Shown one piece after another: positions 23,106-30,559 of a stretch of 30,684 nt of DNA (the first letter of the stretch is position 1; each line of letters begins with the position of its first letter). The translations under genes and the position numbers were made by a program. The stretch is from the NCBI GenBank assembly GCA_900553885.1, contig USFD01000037.1, positions 1-30,684 on the forward strand, given 5' to 3'. The notes under the pieces were generated by a model. It saw only the letters and a program-made list of their open reading frames with translations. It searched no databases and was not told where the DNA came from. This DNA comes from an uncultured Ruminococcus sp. (GTDB lineage Bacteria > Bacillota > Clostridia > Lachnospirales > Lachnospiraceae).

Positions 23106-23624
23106 TTATATAAGACCATCCATCAGATGAATTCTCATGATGCGCTTTTCCACATTTACATCCAGGATACACTGCCGGATCGCAGGAACAAGCACTTCAC
23201 CGTGCTCATCCGAATCTATCATATAGACTTCATTGGCTCCGGTCTCCATGACATCCTTAAGCACCCCGAACCGGCGCCCGCCCGGCATGTCCTCATCCGT
23301 ATATACTTCCATACCGATCAGATCTGCAATAAAATACTCATCTTTCTCCAGCTTTACCGCATTCTCTCTTGGAACCAGAAGACTTTTTCCTTTATATCTT
23401 TCTATATCATTTATATTATCAATGCCTTTGAATTTCACGATTACGAACTGCTTGAAAAATTTCACAGACTGAACTTCCAGCTCAAGCCGTTCCTTTCCCG
23501 TGTCCAGAAGCACTTTTTTCAGCTTTTTAAACCGGGCCGGATCATCTGTTGTCGGAAAGACTTTGACTTCCCCCCGGATTCCATGGGTGGAAGAAATCAC
23601 CCCCACCTGAAGAAACTGTTCCAT
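23106..23624 (-). CDS. rimM: 16S rRNA processing protein RimM
   Basis: A 172-residue assembly factor of the 30S subunit that binds S19 and the 16S 3' domain. The N-terminal barrel begins with LQVGVISSTHGIRGEVKVFP, followed by DDPARFKKLK. The PRC-barrel C-domain includes YFIADLIGMEVYTDE and NEVYMIDSDEHGEVLVPAI. Length and position between khpA and trmD are canonical. Because a terminator closes the rpsP-khpA unit just upstream, rimM probably depends on read-through or an unseen promoter. Confidence 0.97.
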   Translation of the reverse strand: MEQFLQVGVISSTHGIRGEVKVFPTTDDPARFKKLKKVLLDTGKERLELEVQSVKFFKQFVIVKFKGIDNINDIERYKGKSLLVPRENAVKLEKDEYFIADLIGMEVYTDEDMPGGRRFGVLKDVMETGANEVYMIDSDEHGEVLVPAIRQCILDVNVEKRIMRIHLMDGLI

Positions 23625-23705
23625 TTCTCCTTTTCCTTTCTGTTTCTGTTTTTCTGTAAAATCAAGTCCGGTATTCCTTCAATTACCTGAACATGCCCAT
23701 ATGTG

Positions 23706-23753
23706 AAAAAGAAAGGGGCAGACTCCCCGAACCGGAAAACTGTCCCTCTTTCT
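23706..23753 (-). terminator. Terminator after khpA
   Basis: On the minus strand AGAAAGAGGGACAG pairs with CTGCCCCTTTCT (plus 23740-23753 and 23710-23721), followed by T5. It lies about 40 bp past the khpA stop and separates it from rimM. Confidence 0.8.
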
Positions 23754-23793
23754 CATATCCGTCATGCCATACCTGCTGCACAGCCAGAGACTG

Positions 23794-24021
23794 CTACACA
23801 ATATCGACAACGACTCTTTTGTCTTCTTTTGCCGCGGCCGCTTTCACAACGGAGCGGATCGCTTTTGCAATACGGCCCTGTTTGCCGATTACTTTTCCCA
23901 TATCGCCGTCTGCGACATGAAGTTCCAGTACGGTTGTACGGCCTTCCTTCTTCTCATTTACAGAGACTTCCTCCGGATGGTCCACAAGCGCTTTTGCAAT
24001 TACTTCAACTAATTCCTTCAT
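23794..24021 (-). CDS. khpA: KH-domain RNA-binding protein KhpA (YlqC)
   Basis: A 75-residue RNA-binding protein consisting of one KH domain. The GxxG loop lies in GKVIGKQGRIAKAIRSVVKA. In Firmicutes it partners KhpB (Jag) and affects cell size and RNA metabolism. The position between rpsP and rimM is the standard one. Only 26 bp separate it from rpsP, so the two are cotranscribed. Confidence 0.96.
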   Translation of the reverse strand: MKELVEVIAKALVDHPEEVSVNEKKEGRTTVLELHVADGDMGKVIGKQGRIAKAIRSVVKAAAAKEDKRVVVDIV

Positions 24022-24047
24022 CTTACGCGCACCTCCGCGAAGTCAAC

Positions 24048-24293
24048 TTATTTCTCAATACCTGCTGCCTTGAAGATCTTTCCTACAACCTCTGTCGGCT
24101 GAGCGCCGTTGCTTAACCACTTCTTAGCGGCTTCCTCGTCTACCTTGATCGCACTGGGATCACAGTTCGGATCGTATGTTCCGATCTCCTCGATAAATCT
24201 GCCGTCTCTCGGGGATCTGGAATCAGCTACTACGATTCTATAAAAAGGAGCCTTCTTCTGTCCCATTCTTCTTAATCTGATCTTTACTGCCAT
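24048..24293 (-). CDS. rpsP: 30S ribosomal protein S16
   Basis: An 81-residue small-subunit protein. AVKIRLRRMGQKKAPFYRIV and SRSPRDGRFIEEIGTYDPN are the family signatures. The ATG at 24293 has AAGAGGTG 6 bases before it; a GTG three codons earlier is part of that site and not the start. It is followed by khpA in the same unit and preceded by ffh. Confidence 0.98.
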   Translation of the reverse strand: MAVKIRLRRMGQKKAPFYRIVVADSRSPRDGRFIEEIGTYDPNCDPSAIKVDEEAAKKWLSNGAQPTEVVGKIFKAAGIEK

Positions 24294-24390
24294 TTCTTTC
24301 ACCTCTTAAATATATTTTTCTTTTTGTTTGTTTCTTCTGCCGTCAGCCCCGCCGCATCTGCAGCCTGCCGCCTCCGGCATGATCTATGTG

Positions 24391-25752
24391 TCAAAAAGGA
24401 AGTCTGAACCTGCCTTTTTTACCACCTTTGCCGCCCATCATTCCCGGAAGTTTCTTCATCATCTTCCTGGACTCATTAAACTGTTTTACCATGCGGTTTA
24501 CTTCCGCAATATCCACTCCGGCGCCTCTGGCAATCCGGTGTTTTCTGGAAGGATTGAGCAGATCCGGATTTCTTCTTTCCTCCGGTGTCATAGAGTAAAT
24601 CATGGCTTCCATTCTGGCCATCTTCTTTTCATTTTCCTCTGAATCCAGATCCGGCATTTTCCCCTTGCCGCCAAGTCCGCCCAGTCCCGGCATCATACTC
24701 ATAATACTGGACAGGCCGCCCATCTTGCGCATCTGGGCCATGCTTTCCAGATAATCATCAAAATCAAACTGGGCTTTCTTCATCTTATCAGCCATTTTCA
24801 TGGCCTTCTCTTCATCCATCTCCGCCCCTGCTTTTTCAATCAGGGTCAGAACATCGCCCATACCGAGAATACGGGAAGCCATTCTGTCCGGATAAAACTG
24901 TTCCAGATCGGACAGCTTCTCGCCCATACCTACATATAGGATCGGTCTGCCGGTTACCGCCTTGATCGACAGCGCCGCACCGCCTCTCGTATCGCCGTCC
25001 AGCTTGGTGACAATCACTCCGTCAATCCCTATTTTCTCATTAAATGTTCCGGCTACATTCACCGCATCCTGTCCTGTCATGGCATCCACAACAAGTATCG
25101 TCTGGTGTACTTCTACCGTCTCTTTAATCTCCCTGAGCTCTGCCATCATATCTTCATCGATATGCAGCCGGCCCGCTGTATCCAGGATCACAATGTTATT
25201 TCCGTTTTTTGCCGCATGCTGTACCGCAGCCTTTGCAATGTCCGCCGGACGGTTCTTGTCTCCCATGGAGAAAACTTCCACGCCCTGCTTCTCACCGTTA
25301 ATCTGCAGCTGTTTTATAGCCGCGGGACGGTACACATCACAGGCCACAAGAAGCGGTTTCTTCCCCTTCAGCTTGAACTTGCCCGCCAGCTTTGCGGTAG
25401 TGGTCGTTTTACCTGCGCCCTGAAGACCCGCCATCATAATAACAGTCATGGCGCTTCCGGGCTGCAGTCTGATCTCCGTCGTCTCGGAACCCATAAGTTT
25501 TATCAGCTCTTCATTTACGATCTTGATCACCATCTGTCCGGGGTTCAGCCCGTTCATAACGTCCTGGCCCACCGCACGTTCCTGGACATCTTTGATAAAT
25601 CCTTTGACCACCTTAAAATTGACATCTGCTTCCAGAAGAGCCATTTTGACTTCCTTCAGCGCCGTTTTGACGTCATCCTCTGTAAGTCTTCCCTTGCTGC
25701 GCAGATTCCGGAATACATTCTGTAGTTTTTCAGTTAAGCTGTCAAATGCCAT
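24391..25752 (-). CDS. ffh: Signal recognition particle protein Ffh
   Basis: A 453-residue GTPase that with SRP RNA recognises signal sequences and targets ribosomes to the membrane. N-domain 1-90. The G-domain has GLQGAGKTTT (109-118), DTAGR and TKLDGD. The methionine-rich M-domain after about 300 includes MSMMPGLGGLGGKGKMPDLD and the RNA-binding SRKHRIARGAG. Length is typical. It lies downstream of ylxM and upstream of rpsP, the standard Firmicutes order. No SRP RNA gene was seen in the window. Confidence 0.98.
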   Translation of the reverse strand: MAFDSLTEKLQNVFRNLRSKGRLTEDDVKTALKEVKMALLEADVNFKVVKGFIKDVQERAVGQDVMNGLNPGQMVIKIVNEELIKLMGSETTEIRLQPGSAMTVIMMAGLQGAGKTTTTAKLAGKFKLKGKKPLLVACDVYRPAAIKQLQINGEKQGVEVFSMGDKNRPADIAKAAVQHAAKNGNNIVILDTAGRLHIDEDMMAELREIKETVEVHQTILVVDAMTGQDAVNVAGTFNEKIGIDGVIVTKLDGDTRGGAALSIKAVTGRPILYVGMGEKLSDLEQFYPDRMASRILGMGDVLTLIEKAGAEMDEEKAMKMADKMKKAQFDFDDYLESMAQMRKMGGLSSIMSMMPGLGGLGGKGKMPDLDSEENEKKMARMEAMIYSMTPEERRNPDLLNPSRKHRIARGAGVDIAEVNRMVKQFNESRKMMKKLPGMMGGKGGKKGRFRLPF

Positions 25753-25831
25753 TCTGATATCCCTCTAAATCATCTTAATTCCACTCTGTTTTCTGAGCTC
25801 TGCCTGCGTCGTTTCAGATATTATTCTGTTT

Positions 25832-26182
25832 CTACAGTTCTTCAATAATTGCATCAGAAATTTTTCGGATCTTTCCTGCAATTTTCTCTGATTCTTCCTC
25901 TCCCCGCTCCCACTCGCCCAGAATCTCGTCAATCCGGCTGACTTTTTCTTTAATGGAAAGAAACCGCTCCACCAGGTGAAGTTTGGCCTCGTACCCTTCC
26001 AGGGCTTTCTGGCAGCGGCGGATCAGATCGTGTACGCCCTGCCGGCTGATTCCGGCATCCTCAGCGATCTCGCCAAGAGAAAGATCCTCAAGAACGAACT
26101 TTTCATAGATCTCCTTCTGATGAGGAGTCAGAAGCTCGCCGTAAAAATCATATAATAAAGCCTGCTCTAAAATCTTATTCAT
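25832..26182 (-). CDS. ylxM: YlxM family helix-turn-helix protein (UPF0122)
   Basis: A 116-residue sigma-factor-like HTH protein, in Firmicutes always next to ffh and thought to modulate SRP function. LLYDFYGELLTPHQKEIYEK (9-28) and SLGEIAEDAGISRQGVHDLI (35-54) are the family's helix-turn-helix segments; the acidic C-terminus is helical. The ATG at 26182 has AAGGTGA 5 bases upstream; longer in-frame starts run into the promoter. Its transcript begins at a consensus promoter with a leader of only about 10 bases. Confidence 0.95.
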   Translation of the reverse strand: MNKILEQALLYDFYGELLTPHQKEIYEKFVLEDLSLGEIAEDAGISRQGVHDLIRRCQKALEGYEAKLHLVERFLSIKEKVSRIDEILGEWERGEEESEKIAGKIRKISDAIIEEL

Positions 26183-26198
26183 CACAGTCACCTTTGCT

Positions 26199-26227
26199 AT
26201 CATACACGAAAGGATTTTATGTGTCAA
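26199..26227 (-). promoter_or_regulatory. Promoter of the ylxM-ffh-rpsP unit
   Basis: On the minus strand TTGACA (plus 26222-26227) and TATGAT (plus 26199-26204) are spaced by exactly 17 bp, an almost perfect sigma-A promoter. The expected start point, near 26192, is about 10 bases before the ylxM ATG. Confidence 0.92.
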
Positions 26228-26324
26228 GTATTTTTTCTTTACACCCCGCCCGGATTTTTTCTTTCCATCCTGTCAGGACAATTTCTGGAAATGCGAATAT
26301 TCTTAAATTAAAAAGGATTATTTT

Positions 26325-27233
26325 ATGAAATGGGTAAAACAAACCGTTCATTACTGGTGTAAAGATACCACAGACAGCAGGTATGTGGGAAACGGGATCT
26401 GCGCCGCTATTCTGGATACCGGAATCGCCCTTCACCCGGATCTGAAAGACCGGATTGCCGCTTTCCGCGACTTTACCGGAAACAGTATAAAATGCCGGGA
26501 CGACAGCGGCCACGGCACGCACGTGGCCGGAATCCTGGCCGGAAACGGCAGAGCCTCTGACGGAACATATGCCGGTATGGCTCCCGGAACAGACCTTCTG
26601 ATCGGGAAAGTACTGGACCGGGAAGGAAACGGCAACGTAGACAATGTAATCAGAGGTATACACTGGGTTATGGAGTCAGCCGTTCCCTTCAGGATCCGTA
26701 TCGTCAATATTTCCGTAGGAACCCAGCCGGATCTTGGCCAGTCTCAGAAAGATCAGCTGCTGAACGCTGTGGAAGAGCTGTGGGATATGGGACTTATTGT
26801 AGTTGTCTCCGCAGGAAATTACGGGCCCCGGTCGGGTTCTGTAGTCGTACCCGGGAACAGCAGAAAGGTGATCACCGTAGGCGTCCCGGATTCGCCGCCT
26901 CTCCTTTCCCCCGCCCGCCGGGAGCGATTCAACTATTCCGGCAGAGGACCTACAAGTGAATGCATCGTCAAGCCGGATGTTTTCGCCCCCGGGACCGGAA
27001 TTCTAAGCTGCAACTCCCGCTTTCCTTTTCCCGGCGAGCCGCCCTATATAATGAAAAGCGGCACATCTATGGCGACACCTGTCGTATCAGGGGCTCTCGC
27101 CTGCCTTCTGTCAAAATACCCGGATATGACAAATGTAGAAGCAAAACTCAGACTCCGGGAATCCTGCGTAAAAATTCCCGGAACCGAATCCGGATGGGGT
27201 CTTCTGAATGTGGAGCAGCTGATGAAGGCCTGA
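26325..27233 (+). CDS. Subtilisin-like serine protease (S8), intracellular type
   Basis: A 302-residue S8 peptidase with the full catalytic set: Asp31 in AILDTG, His63 in DSGHGTHVAG, oxyanion Asn165 in SAGNYGP, and nucleophile Ser248 in SGTSMATP. There is no signal peptide and only a very short N-terminal extension before the catalytic core, so it is probably an intracellular subtilisin (IspA-like) with no long propeptide. It is divergent from ylxM and separated from it by about 140 bp. AAAAGGA precedes the ATG. Substrate and regulation are unknown. Confidence 0.93.
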   Translation: MKWVKQTVHYWCKDTTDSRYVGNGICAAILDTGIALHPDLKDRIAAFRDFTGNSIKCRDDSGHGTHVAGILAGNGRASDGTYAGMAPGTDLLIGKVLDREGNGNVDNVIRGIHWVMESAVPFRIRIVNISVGTQPDLGQSQKDQLLNAVEELWDMGLIVVVSAGNYGPRSGSVVVPGNSRKVITVGVPDSPPLLSPARRERFNYSGRGPTSECIVKPDVFAPGTGILSCNSRFPFPGEPPYIMKSGTSMATPVVSGALACLLSKYPDMTNVEAKLRLRESCVKIPGTESGWGLLNVEQLMKA

Positions 27234-27362
27234 CTCTGTCAAAAATCCCGGGAATTCCGGAAGCAGGTTTTCCCAGGATGAAATTTTCCTTCAGCGGCAA
27301 AGCACACTTTCCTTTCTGACGCATACTATAAACTGTAAATAAACCTAAATGGAGGATTTAAC

Positions 27363-27581
27363 ATGAGTGATTTAACTGCTACAAACTGCGGATGTGGATG
27401 TGACAATGGAAACGGAATGTCTTCCTGCCTGTGGATTATCCTTCTGCTTTGCTGCTGCGGCGGATGTGGCGGCAGCACATTCAGCGGCAACGGATGCGGC
27501 AACGACAGCTGCCTGTGGATCATTCTCCTGCTCTTCTGCTGCGGCGGATTCGGCGGCAACGGATGCGGATGTGGATGCTGA
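27363..27581 (+). CDS. Gly/Cys-rich small protein ('chorion class high-cysteine' type)
   Basis: A 72-residue protein made almost entirely of Gly, Cys, Leu, Ile and Asn. It has two internal repeats of the form SCLWIILLLxCCGGxGG (about 21-37 and 49-65), joined by an STFSGNGCGND linker and ending in GNGCGCGC. Database entries from Lachnospiraceae name such proteins 'chorion class high-cysteine HCB protein 13'; the function is unknown. The hydrophobic repeats flanked by Cys/Gly runs suggest a membrane- or surface-associated, possibly cross-linked peptide. GGAGG stands 7 bases before the ATG, and a perfect terminator follows. Confidence 0.85.
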   Translation: MSDLTATNCGCGCDNGNGMSSCLWIILLLCCCGGCGGSTFSGNGCGNDSCLWIILLLFCCGGFGGNGCGCGC

Positions 27582-27600
27582 TCTGACAGCCGGTTATGAC

Positions 27601-27640
27601 AAAACGGGGTGTGCATTTTGCTGCACACCCCGTTTCTTTT
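27601..27640. terminator. Perfect 14-bp-stem terminator between convergent genes
   Basis: AAACGGGGTGTGCA (27602-27615) pairs with TGCACACCCCGTTT (27622-27635) around a 6-base loop, then CTTTT on + and TTTTG on -. It ends the Gly/Cys-rich gene and, read the other way, the small gene at 27639-27809. Confidence 0.93.
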
Positions 27641-27809
27641 ATTTGTCTTTCTGCATTCCGCTGTTATTTTCCTGATATCTGTTTTTTGCACCTGGTATAT
27701 TTTCCCTCTTATCTTCACAGTCTCTTTTCTGATCAACACGTCGTTTCAACATACATTCTTCGTCAATTTCATATACAGCATTTCCGTCAATAATTAATTT
27801 CCTTCCCAT
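27639..27809 (-). CDS. Small conserved-looking protein, 56 aa
   Basis: A short minus-strand gene of 56 residues beginning MGRKLIIDGNAVYEIDEECM and ending in a charged, Lys/Asn/Gln-rich tail (NRYQENNSGMQKDK). AGGAAAG stands about 9 bases before the ATG. The GNAVYEIDEEC start resembles small proteins I associate with Lachnospiraceae, but no function is known to me. The stop falls next to the terminator shared with the convergent Gly/Cys-rich gene. The rest of the gap 27810-27983 is pyrimidine-rich on + and holds only a short palindrome (CTATACTTTTATAG, 27837-27850) and the upstream region of the next gene. Confidence 0.6.
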   Translation of the reverse strand: MGRKLIIDGNAVYEIDEECMLKRRVDQKRDCEDKRENIPGAKNRYQENNSGMQKDK

Positions 27810-27983
27810 TTTCCGTTCTTTCCTTTCTCTTTTCTTCTATACTTTTATAGTATGATTTTCCCGTAAAAAAGGATTTTCTCTTTTCTCTCTTCTCCCATTT
27901 CTCTTCCGTCCTATTCTTCCCCGGAATGTATATTTTTATTCTTCTTCACATATATATTTACAACGTGATAATCAGGAGTTGCT

Positions 27984-28529
27984 ATGGAAAAGAAACCGCC
28001 GGAACCGATGACACCTTTTGACGAACTTGTAACTTCACCTGCCCTTCAGGCCGTAAAGCTTCTCATTCCGTACACTCCTGCGTCCGGGAGGCAGATGCTT
28101 GCCGCCTTTGTCAAGATGCAGGAACTGCGCCAGGCCCTTTCCCTTTTCAGCGGAAAACAGAGCAGTATCCGCGCACAGGCACTGAACAAAACGTCCTCCT
28201 CTCTGTTCGACATTCTGACCAGCCTGAAACCTTACCTTTCCCGGAAAGATGCTGAAATGCTGGATATGATTATAAACCTGAAGGAAATCATGGAAACAGC
28301 AGAAATGATGAAAGAAACTTCCTCTTTCTCCGGCGAAGAAGGAGGTTTTTCTCCCATGGATCTGGTCATGGGCATGCTGACCCCCGAACAGCAGGAAACG
28401 TTCCGCATGTATAACGCCATGTTTTCCCAGACACCGGACGATATCAGGAAAGGAGATGAAGATGATGAACGAATGGATGAACAATCCCCGGATACAGGGG
28501 ATGGATCCGGCCAAGCTGGAACTGATTAA
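27984..28529 (+). CDS. Hypothetical protein, 181 aa
   Basis: Not recognised. Soluble, helical. The first part contains PFDELVTSPALQAVKLLIPY, a run typical of a folded core, followed by an Ala/Leu/Gln-rich helix and SFSPMDLVMGML-type methionine-rich helices (MDLVMGMLTPEQQETFRMYN, about 125-144). The last 25 residues are Asp/Gly/Ser-rich and probably disordered. AGGAG precedes the ATG by 7 bases. Its 3' end overlaps the next gene by 68 bp in a different frame, so the two form an operon. Confidence 0.75.
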   Translation: MEKKPPEPMTPFDELVTSPALQAVKLLIPYTPASGRQMLAAFVKMQELRQALSLFSGKQSSIRAQALNKTSSSLFDILTSLKPYLSRKDAEMLDMIINLKEIMETAEMMKETSSFSGEEGGFSPMDLVMGMLTPEQQETFRMYNAMFSQTPDDIRKGDEDDERMDEQSPDTGDGSGQAGTD

Positions 28530-28752
28530 AATGGCCGCATCCAGGACCTCCGGAAAATCCGGCCGGGAACTTGCTCCCATTATGCTGGCTCTTATCACAA
28601 ATGCAAACAAACAGGGAATTCGTTTTTCACCAGATGAAGTAACACTTATCCTTGAAATAATAAAAGAAGGCAAAAGCAGGGAAGAACAGGAACAGATCGA
28701 CCGGACCGTAGAAATGACCAGTTCCATCTTCCGGAAGCAGAATAAAAATTGA
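28462..28752 (+). CDS. Hypothetical protein, about 96 aa
   Basis: A small helical protein, not recognised. AAAGGAG (28449-28455) touches an ATG at 28456 but is correctly spaced, by 6 and 9 bases, from the ATGs at 28462 and 28465; 28462 is chosen. The middle AASRTSGKSGRELAPIMLAL and the end IIKEGKSREEQEQIDRTVEM are amphipathic helices. The first gene of the pair has similar Met/Leu-rich helices, so the two may interact. The long inverted repeat begins right at its 3' end. Confidence 0.72.
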   Translation: MMNEWMNNPRIQGMDPAKLELIKMAASRTSGKSGRELAPIMLALITNANKQGIRFSPDEVTLILEIIKEGKSREEQEQIDRTVEMTSSIFRKQNKN

Positions 28753-29110
28753 ATTTATCTGTGACATGGGACTGGAAAAAGATCCGAAAATACTCGGATA
28801 CAGAGGAAACAGAAATCGTATTCGTAGAGCGGCCGAGGAGATTTTGATCTCCGTTCCGCAGAATAAGTAAAACAACAAAACCCCGGATACAGGCTAAAAA
28901 CAGGATTTTCAATGGAAACTCGCGTTCCGCTCGGACAGCTCCATTGAAAATCCTAACGCCTGCATCCAGGGTTTTTGTTTTACTCAATTCTGCTCCAAGG
29001 TCGTCCAAAATCTCCTCAGCTGCCCTACGAAAGGTGCATTCAGCCGTCTGTATCCAAGTATTTTCTGCTCTCATCCAGCCGGCACTGTCACAGATAATTT
29101 CAAATTCAAC
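28747..29110. repeat. Long imperfect palindrome, arms of about 180 bp
   Basis: The + strand from 28747 matches the minus strand from 29110 inwards. The best segments are AGGATTTTCAATGGA (28902-28916) with TCCATTGAAAATCCT (28940-28954), GGATACAGGC (28885-28894) with GCCTGCATCC (28958-28967), and the outer GAATTTATCTGTGAC with GTCACAGATAATTTC. The left arm has gaps compared with the right. Both arms contain a GCAGAAT-AGTAAAAC-AACAAAACCC-like stretch and an RRAAEEIL-coding stretch, so the arms look like two inverted copies of one degenerate element. It separates a + strand operon from the minus-strand nuclease gene and could also stop transcription. No independent gene is supported here. Confidence 0.85.
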
Positions 29111-29273
29111 AAATAAAAACAAAGACAGAACTTTATCGACTGCTACTGACAGTTTATCCGATTTCTGCTTTTGAAACAGAGAAAAATCCCCGCTTTCAAA
29201 CAACGGCGCAGAATACGTTTTTATGTCAGTCGATAAAGTTCTGTCTTCTGTTTTCCTGTCTGAATTTGAAATT
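29096..29273. repeat. Inverted repeat with a perfect 20-bp core
   Basis: AGACAGAACTTTATCGACTG (29123-29142) and its exact complement (29227-29246) flank about 84 bp. Similarity continues outward through AATTTCAAATTCA (29096-29108; 29261-29273), giving arms of about 47 bp. The size and structure resemble a small non-autonomous element or a second hairpin block of the same family as the palindrome next to it. Confidence 0.85.
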
Positions 29274-29291
29274 GTGAGTGGAGAAAACGCA

Positions 29292-29430
29292 GCCGGGGAG
29301 TCCGGGTATGGTGATGGGGAGCCGTAAAGCGGCGCCGGCACTTAGAGCGCGTCCTTTGCGCTCTTATGTACCGCTGCGCCGCGTTCCGAGCGAAAGCGTG
29401 CTCTCCGGCACCATACCCGGACTCCCCGGC
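29292..29430. repeat. Inverted repeat, perfect 22-bp GC-rich arms
   Basis: The arms 29292-29313 and 29409-29430 are exact reverse complements; the left begins GCCGGGGAGTCCGGGTATGG. The 95 bp between them include the 44-bp stretch found again, inverted, at the window's right end. The structure could form a strong stem at the end of the nuclease gene. Confidence 0.88.
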
Positions 29431-29464
29431 GGAAGTTCTCTTCACCCACAAATTCAATTTTCAT
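29336..29464 (-). repeat. Left copy of inverted repeat flanking the nuclease gene
   Basis: Read on the minus strand this copy starts at the 3' end of the nuclease gene: GAATTTGTGGGTGAAGAGAA, then CTTCCGCCGGG, a divergent middle, then 44 bases (plus 29336-29379) identical to 30641-30684. An ATG overlapping the nuclease stop (ATGA, 29461-29464) opens a 40-codon frame through it, probably not a real gene. Confidence 0.88.
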
Positions 29465-30344
29465 ACATTTTCTTTTTTCAGTTCGTCAATGAGTTCCTGA
29501 ATTGTTTTTTCTTCCTCTTCAAGGACATCTGCTATCTCGGATACAGATTTCCCTTTTGCAAGTTTTTTGCGTATCTGTTCCTTTAATTTATTTTTTTCAC
29601 CGGCCCGTTCGCCTTCGATCCGTCCATCTTCCCAGGCATCTTCTCTTTCCTGTCGGAGATGTTTTTCCTGATCATATTCATAGATACTCATTTTCTTCGC
29701 CTCCGCTTGATTTTTCTCCAGAAAGTCCTTCAGGATTCCTTCCCTTATGCATTCGGTGACCGCCTGTTCCACTGCTTCCGCAATGGGCATTTCTTTGGCA
29801 TACTTCCTGACCCGGCCGGTATATTCGGCATATTCCCGCAGTGTATGGCTGGCTTTCATCAGTTCCGGATTATGTCCTGTATTAATATTCAGCATAAGCA
29901 CTTCCAGCTCAAGCCTGTGTTCTTTCTCTTCAGCTCCATACAGATCTGAAAGTTTTAAAATCTTTCTGTCAGGCTGCTCTTCCTCTCCGTTATAGAAAAT
30001 GATAAATCCGGGCGGCGGTATTACTATTTTTTCCTGCCGTAGAGATTGGCATTCCGTGTCAACCCGGAGAGAAGGTCTGCAAGATAAAGGAGAAAGCGCA
30101 AAGGCAGGTTCGGACTGTAAGTGGACTGGTGTTCATACAGGGAAAGCCGTGCGTCAATAAGAAATGACAGATCATTTTTCATTGACATATAAATTGCGTT
30201 TTCAAGGGTGTTAATTTCCAGAAGTTCCGGATCTGTGTAATTTTTCCCACTGACTGCATTATACAGTTCCAACAGGTTCTTTTTGTCTTCAAAAATCATT
30301 ACGAAGAGACGTGACTTATAAAGCCGGTTTGTTTTTCTTTCCAT
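29461..30344 (-). pseudogene. Rpn/PD-(D/E)XK nuclease family gene, frameshifted
   Basis: Two frames together make one protein of about 294 residues of the Rpn-like 'recombination-promoting nuclease/putative transposase' group. The N-terminal part (30344 to 30024) has NLLELYNAVSGKNYTDPELL and the nuclease core NDLSFLIDARLSLYEHQSTY, with Asp and Glu-x-Gln of the PD-(D/E)XK fold. It stops at a TAG straight after an A6 run (plus T6, 30027-30032). One extra A would join it to IVIPPPGFIIFYNGEEEQPD and on through the helical C-terminus to 29461. The total length of 884 bp is one short of a multiple of three. AAGGAGG precedes the ATG. It may be a pseudogene, a slippage-expressed gene or a homopolymer sequencing error. 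Confidence 0.88.
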
Positions 30345-30559
30345 TTTATAGCCTCCTTATTCAGATGTATGCTGCAGGAGGCTGTATGTCTGAGAAACCT
30401 CGCTGCGCTGTATTATAGGGAACAAAGCATTGAGATTTCTTTTGACAAATAGATCAGAATATAATCTTCGGAACGGCGGATGCCGCAGTGATTTGAACCG
30501 TCAGAAATGTAAATACTTCATGAATATGGTAACATGACAGAAGGGAAAATGCTACATTT

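Noticed and set aside
24303..24390. SRP RNA near ffh
   Set aside because: The gap lacks the conserved SRP hairpin and is only about 90 bp of unremarkable sequence.
16397..25768. Many long plus-strand frames across the core block
   Set aside because: They are antisense to well-recognised genes such as ffh, trmD, rnhB and mscS, and have no translation signals.
28646..29341. A 231-codon minus-strand frame
   Set aside because: It crosses the palindrome and the antisense of the preceding gene; part of it (RAAEEIL region) reflects the repeat unit, not an intact gene.
29221..29457. Frames inside the repeats behind the nuclease gene
   Set aside because: Open only by virtue of the GC-rich inverted repeats, and no start signal of their own apart from a chance ATGA overlap.
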